A stretch of DNA of 64,000 nucleotides from Bog-473 sp963755375 (GTDB taxonomy: Bacteria; Actinomycetota; Acidimicrobiia; Acidimicrobiales; RAAP-2): NCBI GenBank assembly GCA_963755375.1, contig CAVWKG010000016.1, positions 2,108,001-2,172,000 on the forward strand, read 5' to 3'. Every line of letters starts with the position of its first letter. Within the stretch, counting starts at the first letter, position 1. Shown here piece by piece: positions 1 to 9,571 of this stretch. Made by a program: the position numbers and the translations under genes. Under the pieces are notes generated by a model. The model was not told the origin of the DNA. It searched no databases and worked only from the letters and a program-made list of their open reading frames with translations.

Positions 1-2
1 AC

Positions 3-1187
<1,185 letters not shown>

Positions 1188-1263
1188 CGATCTCGGGCCT
1201 GAGCCGCGCCCTAAAAGCAAATAGAGCCGCCGCCTTGCGGCCATGCGGCGAGAGGAGGCCTTC

Positions 1264-2818
1264 ATGGCCGAGCACTACGACGTCATCATCATCGGAACGG
1301 GTGCGGGCGGGGGGACCCTGGCCCACACACTCGCCCCCTCGGGCAAGCGGATCCTGCTGTTGGAGCGGGGTGGCTTCCTGCCCCGCGAGAAGGAGAACTG
1401 GGAGCCCGAGGCCGTCTTTGTCCAGGGCCGCTACACCTCGCCCGACTCGTGGAAGGACAAGGAGGGCAAGGCGTTCCAGCCCGGGGTCCACTACTACGTC
1501 GGGGGCGCGACCAAGCTCTATGGCGCCGCCCTCTACCGCTTGCGCCCAGGAGACTTCGGTGAGGTCACGCACGCCGACGGCAGTCTCCCCCGCCTGGCCG
1601 CTGACCTACGACGACTTCGAGCCCTGGTACACCAAGGCCGAGTGGCTCTACCAGGTCCACGGCAACCACGGCGAGGACCCGACCGAGGGCGCCTGGAGCC
1701 GCCCGTACCCCTGGCCCGCCGTCAGCCACGAGCCCCGAATCCAGCAGATCCACGACGACCTGGAGAAGGCCGGCTACCACCCCTTCAACGCGCCCTGTGG
1801 CATCCTCCTCGATGAGGCCAACCCCCCGACCAGCACCTGCATCCGCTGCACTTGGTGCGACGGCTACCCGTGCCTGGTGCAGGCCAAGGCGGACGCCGAG
1901 ACCATCGCGGTCCTCCCGGCCCTGCAGCACCCCAACGTCACCCTGCTGGTGGACTACGAGGTGACGCGCCTGCAGACCGACGCCGGCCGGCCGGACCGTC
2001 ACCGGCGTGATCACCCAGCACGGGAGCGCCGAGGAGGTCTTCGCCGCCGACATCGTGGTGGTCTCGGCCGGGGCCACCAACAGCGCCCGATTGCTGCTGT
2101 CCTCGGCGAGCGACGCCCACCCCAACGGGTTGGCCAACGGCTCGGACCAGGTCGGGCGCAACTACATGTTCCACAACTCCAAGGCGGTCGTGGCGCTGGG
2201 CAAGGAGCCCAACGAGACCGCCTTCCAAAAGACGCTCGGGCTGAACGACTTCTACTTCGGCGGTCCCGACTTCGACTTCCCGTTGGGCAACATCCAGATG
2301 GTCGGCAAGTCCAACGCCGAGGCCATGAAGGGGGAGGAGCCCCACCTCACGCTCCTGGCACCCCACTGGAGCCTGGCCGACGTCGCCTCCCACGCGGTGG
2401 ACTTCTGGCTGACGACCGAGGACCTCCCCGGCCCGAAAACCGGGTCACGCTCGAAGGCGACGGCGACGTACGCCTGTCCTACACGTCGACCAACGACAAG
2501 GAGGCCGAGCGCCTCTACGGCGAGCTGAAGAAGATCCTGAACCACGTGGGCATGGCCCAGCACCACGTGCTCGAGAAGAACTTCTACATGTCGATGGACA
2601 TCCCGGTCGCCGGGGTGGCACACCAGGCGGGCACGTGCCGCTTCGGCACCGACCCCCAGACCTCCGTGCTCGATCCGAACTGCAAGGCCCACGAGGTGGA
2701 TAACCTCTACGTCGTCGACACGAGCTTCTTCCCGAGCATCGGCGCGGTGAACCCCGCGCTGACCGCCATGGCCAACGCCATTCGGGTCGGCGAGCACCTC
2801 ACCGAGCGGCTGGCCTGA
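1264..2818 (+). CDS. GMC-type FAD oxidoreductase, interrupted by three frameshifts
   Basis: Glucose-methanol-choline oxidoreductase of about 517 residues. ATG 1264 is preceded by AGAGGAGG at 1251-1258. The N-terminus carries the FAD-binding motif IIIGTGAGGGTLA, and later VVVSAGATNSARLLL. The C-terminus has the GMC block AGTCRFGTDP with DNLYVVDTSFFPSIGAVNP. A CIRCTWCDGYPC cysteine cluster sits mid-protein. Three single-base shifts break the frame: an extra base near 1582 (just before the conserved SPAWPLTYDDFEPWY), an extra base within GGCCGGCCGG near 1986-1993, and a missing G near 2445 (just before ENRVTLEGDG). Similarity resumes at once after each break, so sequence error is more likely than decay. 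Members oxidise alcohols or sugars. The substrate is unknown. Confidence 0.85.
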
Positions 2819-2889
2819 GGCCGACCCGCCGGATGACGACGTCGTACCCTGGGGGCGGGGCCCCTGCCTCCCCGACGAAAGGAGCCGTC

Positions 2890-4378
2890 GTGAGCGCAAC
2901 GCAACGCCACCGCGTTGTCGTCATCGGTGGTGGGTTCGGCGGCCTGCCCGCCACCCGGCTGCTCGCCGGCGCCGACGTCGATGTCACACTGATCGACCAG
3001 CGGAACCACCACCTCTTCCAGCCGCTGCTCTACCAGGTGGCGACCGGCATCCTCTCGCCCGGCGCGATCTCGCCCGTGCTCCGCCACACGCTGCGCAAGC
3101 GCAAGAACGTCGACGTCGTCCTGTCCAAGGTGACCGGGTTCGACCTGGAGCGGCGGGTCGTGCACACCGCCTCCCTCCCGGGCGAGGTCGGCGAGTTCGC
3201 CTACGACAGCCTCATCGTCGCCGCCGGCGCCGGGCAGTCGTACTTCGGCCACGACGAGTTCGCCATGATCGCCCCGGGCATGAAGACGATCGACGACGCC
3301 ATGGAGCTGCGGCGCCGCGTCTACGGCGCGCTGGAGGTCGCCGAGAACCTCGAGCGACCCCGCGCTGCAGCGGTTCTGGATGACCTTCGTCATCGTCGGC
3401 GCCGGGCCGACCGGTGTCGAGCTGGCCGGGCAGATCCGCGAACTCGCCTACCGCAGCCTCACCAAGGACTTCCGGCACATCGAACCCGCGACGGTCCGGG
3501 TCATTCTGGTCGACGGCGGCAAGGAGCCGCTGGCCAACTTCGGCGGCCAGCTCTCGGGCCGGGCCCGGGCCGAGCTCGAGAAGATGGGCGTCGAGCTGCG
3601 CATGGGCCTCCGCGTCGTCGGCGTCGATCCGTTCGGGGTCGACACCGAGAGCGCCAACGGTGACAAGGGACGCTTCGACTGCGGCACCGTGATCTGGGCC
3701 GCCGGCGTCCAGGCCTCGCCGCTGGCCGGCATGCTGGCCGAGGCCACCGGGGCCGAGACCGACCGCGCCGGCAGGATCGCCGTGCTGCCCGATCTCAGCC
3801 TGCCCGGACACCCCGAGGTCTTCGCCATCGGCGACATGGCGACCGTCAACAACCTTCCCGGCGTCTGCGAGGTGGCCATGCAGGGTGGCCTGCACGCCGC
3901 CAACACGATCAAGCGGCGGCTGAAGGGCGCCGACAGCGTCCCGTTCAAGTACCGCGACCTCGGCAGCGCCGCCGCCATCGGCCGCTTCAAGGCGATCGTC
4001 AGCGTTGGCCGCGTGCGGCTCAGCGGTTTCCCCGGATTCATCGTCTGGATGTTCGTGCACCTGGCCTTCCTCAACGGGTTCGGCCACCGCTTCACCGCCC
4101 TGTGGCGGTGGGGCCGCGCCATGGTCGGGCGCGCCCGGCCCGAACGCGTGTTCAGCGTGGGGCACACCGGCGGTGACCTCAGCCTGCCCGACGAGGTGAA
4201 GGCCAAGGTCATGCCCAAGCCCTTCCCCGTCCTCGAGGACCAGATGGGCTGGGCCGATCTCGTCGCGCGGATCGGGGCGCCGGCACCGGGCAACGGCGAC
4301 GCCGGCCCGGCGCGGAGGGACCGACCCGGCCTGAGCCCGGCGCGCCCTCCGCGGCGGCCAACTACATTCGCCGGATGA
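2890..4378 (+). CDS. Type II NADH dehydrogenase (NDH-2), one frameshift
   Basis: Single-subunit, non-proton-pumping NADH:quinone oxidoreductase acting at the inner face of the membrane, about 495 residues. GTG 2890 follows GAAAGGAG (2877-2884) and begins the FAD motif VVVIGGGFGGLPATRLL. The NAD-binding Rossmann motif is VIVGAGPTGVELAGQ, and the second FAD-contacting motif is VFAIGDMATV. The frame breaks near 3370, between ENLER and DPALQRFWMTFVIV. One extra base or two missing bases there restores the family sequence. The last 60 or so residues (after the membrane-associating LSGFPGFIVWMFVHLAFL segment) extend beyond the usual family end. The stop overlaps the next ATG (ATGA at 4375-4378), which suggests translational coupling with the SDR. 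Confidence 0.88.
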
Positions 4379-5172
4379 TCCTCGATCGATTCCTCGTCAC
4401 CGACCAGGTCGCCATCGTCACCGCCAGCGGGCGCGGCATCGGCGCCGCCACCGCGGTGGCGCTGGCGGAAGCGGGCGCCGACGTCGTCCTGGCCGCCCGC
4501 ACGGAGGACCAGCTGCGCGAGGTGGCCAAGAAGGTCGAGGCGACGGGCCGCCGCGCCGTCGTCGTGCCCGGCGACCTGACCGACTTCGACCTCATGGCGT
4601 CCCTGGCCGAGACGGCCTTCACCGAGCTGGGCCGGCTCGACATCGTCGTCAACAACATGGGCGGCACCATGCCGCGGCCGCTGCTCGACACGTCGCCCCG
4701 CTTCTTGGAAGAGGCCTTCCGCTTCAACGTCGTCCGCCGGGCACGCCCTGGTGCGGGCGGCCGTGCCGCGCATGCTCGAGGGCGACCACCCGGGCGGGGC
4801 CATCGTCAGCATCTCCTCGGTGATGGGGCACGTGGCCGGCCGCGGCTACGTGGGCTACGGCACGGTGAAGGGCGCCGCTGGAGCAGTACACCCGGCTGGC
4901 CTCGCGCGACCTGGCGCCGCGCATCCGGGTCAACGCCATCGGCGTCGGCTCGACCGCCACCTCGGCGCTGGACATCGTCATGTCGAGCGACGAGCTGCGC
5001 ACCGCCATGGAGGAGGCCACCCCGCTCAAGCGCCTGGGCCACGTCGACGACATCGCGGCGGCGATCCTCTACCTGGCCTCACCCGCCGGCGTCCTACGTC
5101 ACCGGCAAGATCATCGAGGTCGACGGCGGCCTGCAGTCGCCCAACCTCGAGATGCCCATCCCCGACCTCTAA
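4375..5172 (+). CDS. Short-chain dehydrogenase/reductase, three frameshifts
   Basis: Classical SDR of about 264 residues. Visible parts are VAIVTASGRGIGAATAVAL (NAD(P)-binding; TASGRGIG replaces TGxxxGIG), the NNMGG strand motif, VSISSVMGHV with the catalytic Ser, YVGYGTVKGA (YxxxK) and the C-terminal TGKIIEVDGG. Three single extra bases disrupt it: near 4734 (FNVV to AGHALVRAAV), near 4878 (TVKGA to LEQYTRLASRDLAP), and near 5088-5092 (LASPA to ASYVTGK). Each repair recovers a conserved block. ATG 4375 overlaps the NDH-2 stop, and the stop TAA lies in the AAGGAG that serves the next gene at 5184, so the three genes look co-translated. Substrate unknown. Confidence 0.85.
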   Translation: MILDRFLVTDQVAIVTASGRGIGAATAVALAEAGADVVLAARTEDQLREVAKKVEATGRRAVVVPGDLTDFDLMASLAETAFTELGRLDIVVNNMGGTMPRPLLDTSPRFLEEAFRFNVVRRARPGAGGRAAHARGRPPGRGHRQHLLGDGARGRPRLRGLRHGEGRRWSSTPGWPRATWRRASGSTPSASARPPPRRWTSSCRATSCAPPWRRPPRSSAWATSTTSRRRSSTWPHPPASYVTGKIIEVDGGLQSPNLEMPIPDL

Positions 5173-5183
5173 GGAGCACCGCC

Positions 5184-6249
5184 ATGCCGTACCGCGTCGT
5201 GCAGTGGAGCACCGGCAACGTCGGGCGCCACTCCCTGGCGGGGATCCACGCCCACCCCGAGCTCGAGCTGGTCGGGGTCTTCGTCTCGAACCCCGACAAG
5301 GTGGGCCACGACGCCGGCGAGCTGGCCGGGCTCGTCCGCACCTTCGGCGTGGCCGCGACGAGCGACGTCGACGCGCTCCTGGCGCTGCAAGCCCGACTGC
5401 ATCGTGCACACCGCGATGGCCGACGACCGCATCTTCGAGGCGCTGACCGACCTGGAGCGCTTCCTGGCCGCCGGCATCAACGTGGTCTCCTCGAGCCCGG
5501 TGATGCTGCAGTACCCGGCGCCGGACGACCCCCTGGCCGCGCCGGTCATCGCGGCGGCGGAGAAGGCGGGCGTCTCCATCTTCGTCAACGGGGTCGACCC
5601 CGGGTTCGCCAACGACGCGCTCCCGCTCGTGCTGTCCGGCGTCAGCGAGCGCATCGAGGAGGTGCGCTGCTCCGAGATCCTCAACTACAACACCTACAAC
5701 CAGCCCATGGTGCTCTTCGGCATCATGGGCTTCGGCGGCGACCTGGACGACGTGCCGTTCCTGCTCACCCCCGGCGTGCTCACCATGGCCTGGGGCTCGG
5801 TGGTGCGCCAGATCGCCGCCGGCCTCGGCGTCACCCTGACGGAGGTGACCGAGTGGTACGAGCGCGAGGCGGCGCCCGAGGACTTCGAGGTCGACGCCGG
5901 CACCATCAAGGCCGGCACCGCCGCCGCCCTGCACTTCGAGGTGCGCGGCATGGTCGGCGACCGCGCCGTCGTCGTGCTCGAGCACGTCACCCGGCTGCGC
6001 GACGACCTCGGCGCATCGTGGCCGCAGCCGGCCGGGCAGGGCTGCTACCGGGTCGAGATCAAGGGGGAGCCGAACTACACGCTCGACCTGCAGCTCATGG
6101 GGACCGACGGCGACCACAACACGGCCGGGCTGAAGGCGACCGCCATGCGCCTCGTCAACGCCGTGCCGGCGGTCGTGGCGGCGCCGCCCGGGCTCGTCAC
6201 CGCGCTCGACCTCCCGCTCGTCACGGGCCGGGGCCTCGTCGTCACCTGA
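5184..6249 (+). CDS. DapB-like NAD(P)-dependent dehydrogenase (2,4-diaminopentanoate dehydrogenase-like), one frameshift
   Basis: About 354 residues. The N-terminal Rossmann segment starts VVQWSTGNVGRHSLAGI. It is followed by DCIVHTAMADDR and a C-terminal domain resembling the DAPDH C-terminal family (VFVNGVDPGFANDALPLVL, CSEILNYNTYNQP). ATG 5184 is preceded by AAGGAG at 5171-5176. One extra base near 5389 breaks the frame between LLAL and KPDCIVHTAMAD. Actinobacteria have many such paralogues, often beside SDR and lipid or steroid-type genes, and their substrates are mostly unknown, so the diaminopentanoate label should not be taken literally. Position and RBS suggest it is the last gene of the NDH-2/SDR unit. 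Confidence 0.8.
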
Positions 6250-6602
6250 GCGCGCGAACGCCTCACGCGCGGAGCCTCCCAAACGAGGGCCTCCAGGCCC
6301 GTACACCGACGCCAGGCTGAGGACTCGGGTGCCGCTGAGATACCTCGATGGCCCACCTCCGCTTCTCGAAAGGCTCGGCCCCAGCCGACGAGCTGTTCGA
6401 CCTGACGAGTGACCCCGCCAGAACCCCTCGACGCGAGGGAAACGGCCTCGCGCTCGGAGTGAGTCTCAAGTCCGGACAACTGGGCGCCTCCGTGGGTAAT
6501 AACAGCGCCGGGCAACCGGGGTAGCGTGCCGTCTGCCGGAGCGAGCGATCCGGCGTGCCGGGACGAGCGATCCGGCCGAATACTTCAAAGAAGGCGGGAA
6601 AC
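6250..6602. other. 353-bp non-coding spacer
   Basis: No convincing gene on either strand. Open frames through here lack family features and run out into neighbours. The right half is less GC-biased than the flanks. It holds the 13-bp direct repeat listed separately and a GAAGGCGGG ribosome-binding stretch just before ATG 6603. The promoter of the repeat-protein gene is probably within it, but no -35/-10 pair can be fixed. Confidence 0.5.
6542..6576. repeat. Pair of 13-bp direct repeats CGAGCGATCCGGC
   Basis: Two exact copies at 6542-6554 and 6564-6576, a 22-bp repeat period (about two helical turns), 27 bp before ATG 6603. The position and phasing fit a tandem operator for the repeat-protein gene. 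The regulator is unknown. Confidence 0.4.
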
Positions 6603-6759
6603 ATGCGGGGCACCACTGGACTTTTTAGGTTGTTCTTGGCAGCTGTGTTCGGGACTCTGCTCCTATGGTCAAACGCAGCACGGCCCGCAGGAGCCTCCAC
6701 CGAACCTGCACAGCCCGCCGCCGCATGTCACCAGCCACAGCTTGATCGACACGGGCGGT

Positions 6760-7497
6760 CATTGGCTGGTTGCCTCTGACGGAGGGATCTTCGGCTTCGG
6801 CGCCACCAGCTACTACGGCTCGATGGGCGGACATCCGCTCAACCGTCCGATCGTGGGCATGGCACCAACCCCTGACGGAGGTGGCTACTGGTTGGTCGCT
6901 CCGACGGGGGGATGTTCAGCTTCGGTGATGCCGAGTACCACGGCTCCATGGGCGGACATCCGCTCAACCGTCCGATCGTGGGCATGGCAGCAACCGCTGA
7001 CGGAGGTGGCTACTGGCTGGTCGCCTCCGACGGTGGGATGTTCAGCTTCGGTGACGCGAGCTACCACGGTTCGATGGGCGGACGTCCACCTGAACAGTCC
7101 GATCGTGGGCATGGCAGCAACCGCTGACGGAGGTGGCTACTGGCTGGTCGCCTCCGACGGGGGGATGTTCAGCTTCGGCGATGCGAACTACCAGGGCTCC
7201 ATGGGCGGACGTCCACTGAACCATCCCATCGTTGCCATGGCAGCAACTCCTGGCGGCAGGTGGCTACTGGCTGGTCGCCTCCGACGGGGGGATGTTCAGC
7301 TTCGGTAATGCGAGCTACTACGGCTCGATGGGCGGACGTCCACTGAACCAGTCCGATCGTGGCCATGGGAGTCAGCCAGGATGGAGTTGGTTACTGGCTC
7401 GCGGCCTCCGACGGGGGGATATTCAACTTCGGCGATGCTCCGTAATACGGCTCGATGGGAGGACATCCGTTGAACAGTCCGATCGTGGGCATGGCGT
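6760..7497 (+). repeat. 126-bp tandem repeats, about six units
   Basis: The landmark ATGGGCGG/ATGGGAGG recurs at 6823, 6948, 7074, 7201, 7328 and 7455, giving spacings of 125, 126, 127, 127 and 127 bp. The true period is 126 bp (42 codons), so four of the five intervals carry a one-base indel. The units are near-identical at DNA level over long stretches (for example the block encoding PIVGMAATADGGGYWLVA), which implies recent amplification or gene conversion. Confidence 0.9.
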
Positions 7498-7954
7498 CTC
7501 TGCCCCAGGGCCACGGATTCTTTGCATCGGACAACTGCTACTACAGCTACGCGAACGGACGTATATCGGGCGATTTCTGCGCGGCATTAGTCCCAAATTC
7601 ACCCGGCTATTTGGCCGTCTTTAACTATCCTGGGCCAGGTCAAGTTCCTTCTCAGCTGGAGCTCTACGGCGTACTTCAATGACACGGGATACCTCTTTGA
7701 TTACCGTATCCAACCTCAGTATGACCAGGAATTCGATATCATCGACTGGGTTCGAGTGCCGATCGACGCGACGCAGCCCTACCAATACTGGCTGTGCGAT
7801 ACCGCTCCGGCGGGTCCACCTTGCTTCTCCTTGACCCGTGACCAGATTCTGTACTACCTGCAAGGATCTTACGAGTTGTCCACGACCCTCGATGCGCTCT
7901 ACAGCTATGACCCTTCGCTGAACCTTCCCACCTCTAGTGCTTCGGCGCTCTGGC

Positions 7955-8002
7955 GGTTCGACTTCTACCGGTTCGACTTCTAGCGGTTCGACTTCTAGTG
8001 GT
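7955..8002 (+). repeat. 15-bp tandem repeat encoding a Gly-Ser-Thr linker
   Basis: The core GGTTCGACTTCT recurs at 7955, 7970 and 7985 with a 15-bp period, followed by a diverged copy at 8000. In the frame giving GGSTSTGSTSSGSTSSGSAGG it forms a flexible Ser/Thr linker between two domains of the secreted repeat protein. In another frame it gives WRFDFYRFDF and a stop, so reading through it depends on the upstream shift. Confidence 0.8.
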
Positions 8003-8483
8003 TCGGCTGGCGGCATCAATCTCGCGGGTTTGGAAGCCGGAGACGTGACAAACCTCTCCCTACTTGAGATCGGACTCAGCGCAAACCGTACGAGTTGCAC
8101 CTATGGTGAATGCTCAACCCTTACGGACGACGGGACAACAGTCGATGTCCAGGGCCAGAATGCGAGACCCGCGCCACAACGCCGTCGTATCCTCAGATCC
8201 CACCCACCACAGTCCGGATTGCCGCAATCATCGGCGAAATCGATGGACGGTTGACTGCTCGGGGAACTCTGAGCGCTGCGGAGACGAGGGGCAAGGACGA
8301 CTTGTCCATGCCGAAGGGGGATCCGGTGTCTGAACGGGCCCGGGGTGGTGGAAGGTCCTGGCATGGACCTGACCGCGCATCTAGCGTTGGGGCATCAGCA
8401 CCTGGCCGCCTACCCAATGGGATGATCCGACGTCTGGACGACAACATTCGTCGGACTTCCCACCGCCGACGCGCTCCAACGTC

Positions 8484-8845
8484 TTGGCTCGCCTTTGGGA
8501 CTTACATGCCACCCGTCTGATTGTCGGCGGAGGGCTGGCCCTCGGCTTGTTGACCGGATTGGTCCTCTGGCATCGCAGCTCCACGAGCGGCACGGGCGGG
8601 ACCGGCCAGTTCTTCTTCGACGTCGTCGTGCTCGGACTCGTCGTGTGCGCTCCGCTCGCCATGCTGGCGCTCGCCATCACCAATTGGGCCGTTGGGTTCG
8701 TGGGTGGGATGTTCATCATCCTCGTGGGCGATCTCCTCCGTCGGGTTTCCACGAAGCGGAACGGAGAGGCCGCCGGGGCGGGCGACGCCAGGCCCAGGCG
8801 AGGATCGACCGCTGGAAGAGGTGGCAGAAGCAGTGGACGAGATGA
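8484..8845 (+). CDS. Small membrane protein, ends uncertain
   Basis: Only the centre is secure: two or three hydrophobic segments, LIVGGGLALGLLTGLVLW and FFDVVVLGLVVCAPLAMLALA followed by WAVGFVGGMFIILVGDLL, then a basic RRVSTKRN. TTG 8484 is the first usable start in this frame. The frame is open back to about 8388 and reads plausibly (PTRSNVLARLWDLHATR) but has no start there, so an upstream indel is likely. After about 8775 all three frames stay open. One gives ARIDRWKRWQKQWTR ending at 8845. Another gives an acidic tail (PLEEVAEAVDEM) ending at 8901. The unshifted frame runs to 9116 and overlaps the opposite gene. No family recognised. Confidence 0.4.
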
Positions 8846-8946
8846 CGGTGGCCCGAGCGATACCGACGGTGTCCCTGGCGCGGCGGCACGACACCGTCTA
8901 AGCCGGCCGCCATTCGACCCGGTGACGCCGGCCCGCTCGGGGCGAA

Positions 8947-9303
8947 CTATTCCAGCTCCTTCCATTTCTCACGCCCAAAGAGCCGTCCGAATCGAGCCGT
9001 CAGCGACGGGCCCTCATCGTGGGCGGTATCTGGATGCAAAACGAGCGAACCCTTGGGCGCAGGCAGGTTCGCGGCCTCGTCGTCGGTCAACGCGCACCGG
9101 ACGAGGGTGGTCGTGATCTCCGTGATTTGGTCTCTGTCTACGAAACGCAAGCCATGCTTGGTCTTGACGGCGATGCCGTCGAAGAGATCGAGTTCGGGTA
9201 CCTGCAGCACATGTTCAACCGTCCCGAACTGCGTATCCGTGGCACTCAGGACGGCCGCACCAACGGGCAGCGCTTCGTATGACACCGGGCGTCCTTCGTC
9301 CAC
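8947..9303 (-). CDS. PRC-barrel-like / DUF2171-type protein
   Basis: 118 residues, GTG start at 9303 with GGGAGAG a few bases upstream. The N-terminal half (YEALPVGAAVLSATDTQFGTVEHVL, then LFDGIAVKTKHGLRFVDRDQI) has the short beta-barrel pattern of PRC-barrel or DUF2171 proteins: a statement of the form 'property set, then a route to a substrate', with a conserved G-x-V turn. Such proteins are small soluble or RNA/protein-binding modules and their roles are mostly unknown. The C-terminus is basic-amphipathic (LTARFGRLFGREKWKEL). The gene is divergent from the DyP peroxidase, with 268 bp between the starts. Confidence 0.65.
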   Translation of the reverse strand: MDEGRPVSYEALPVGAAVLSATDTQFGTVEHVLQVPELDLFDGIAVKTKHGLRFVDRDQITEITTTLVRCALTDDEAANLPAPKGSLVLHPDTAHDEGPSLTARFGRLFGREKWKELE

Positions 9304-9571
9304 GGATCTCTCCCTTCCCGCGCTGGGACTCTACCCAACGGTTGCCGCGCCGCGCCCGCCTGTCCCACGACGTGCTCACACGCTCTCGTGACACCGGCCC
9401 GCTCGGCATCCCGGCGGAGTAGACGCGGGGGCTCCGGGCGCGGCGGACGGCTGGATCCTTTCGTGCGGGCCCAGGGCCAGGTCGCACCGCTACGCTCGTC
9501 CGGAGCCGACCTTTCCGGCTGCGTTGGGCCCGTCGGCATCGATCACACAAAAGAGGAACTGCGGGAGATCT

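Larger units (their letters stand above)
6603..8254 (+). pseudogene. Secreted tandem-repeat protein, broken by about seven single-base shifts
   Basis: ATG 6603 (RBS-like GAAGGCGGG) opens an apparent Sec signal peptide: basic MRGTTGLFR, a hydrophobic core FLAAVFGTLLLW and an ARPAGAS cleavage region. Then come about six 42-residue repeats, each reading roughly GSMGG-x-PLN-x-PIVGMAATADGGGYWLVASDGGMFSFGDA. After them lies a cysteine-containing domain (DNCYYSYANGRISGDFC, DYRIQPQYDQEFDI, YQYWLCDTA, PPCFSLTRDQILYYL), a (GSTSS)n linker and NLAGLEAGDVTNLSLLE. Reading passes through frames 3,1,3,1,2,3,1,2, mostly by extra single bases. Every segment stays repeat-like and stop-free, so sequencing or assembly error is plausible and true decay is possible. 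The repeat is a beta-rich surface-protein type known from Actinobacteria, function unknown. The end of the gene is not certain. Confidence 0.75.

Noticed and set aside
6263..6700. Minus-strand 145-codon frame in the spacer before the repeat protein
   Set aside because: Ser/Arg/Pro-rich, runs through the signal-peptide coding region of the opposite gene, and has no recognisable domain.
6760..7497. CRISPR array
   Set aside because: The repeat unit is 126 bp, contiguous and protein-coding, without unique spacers.
6603..8254. Programmed frameshifting in the repeat protein
   Set aside because: Too many shifts in different sequence contexts, and the neighbouring housekeeping-type genes show the same kind of indels.
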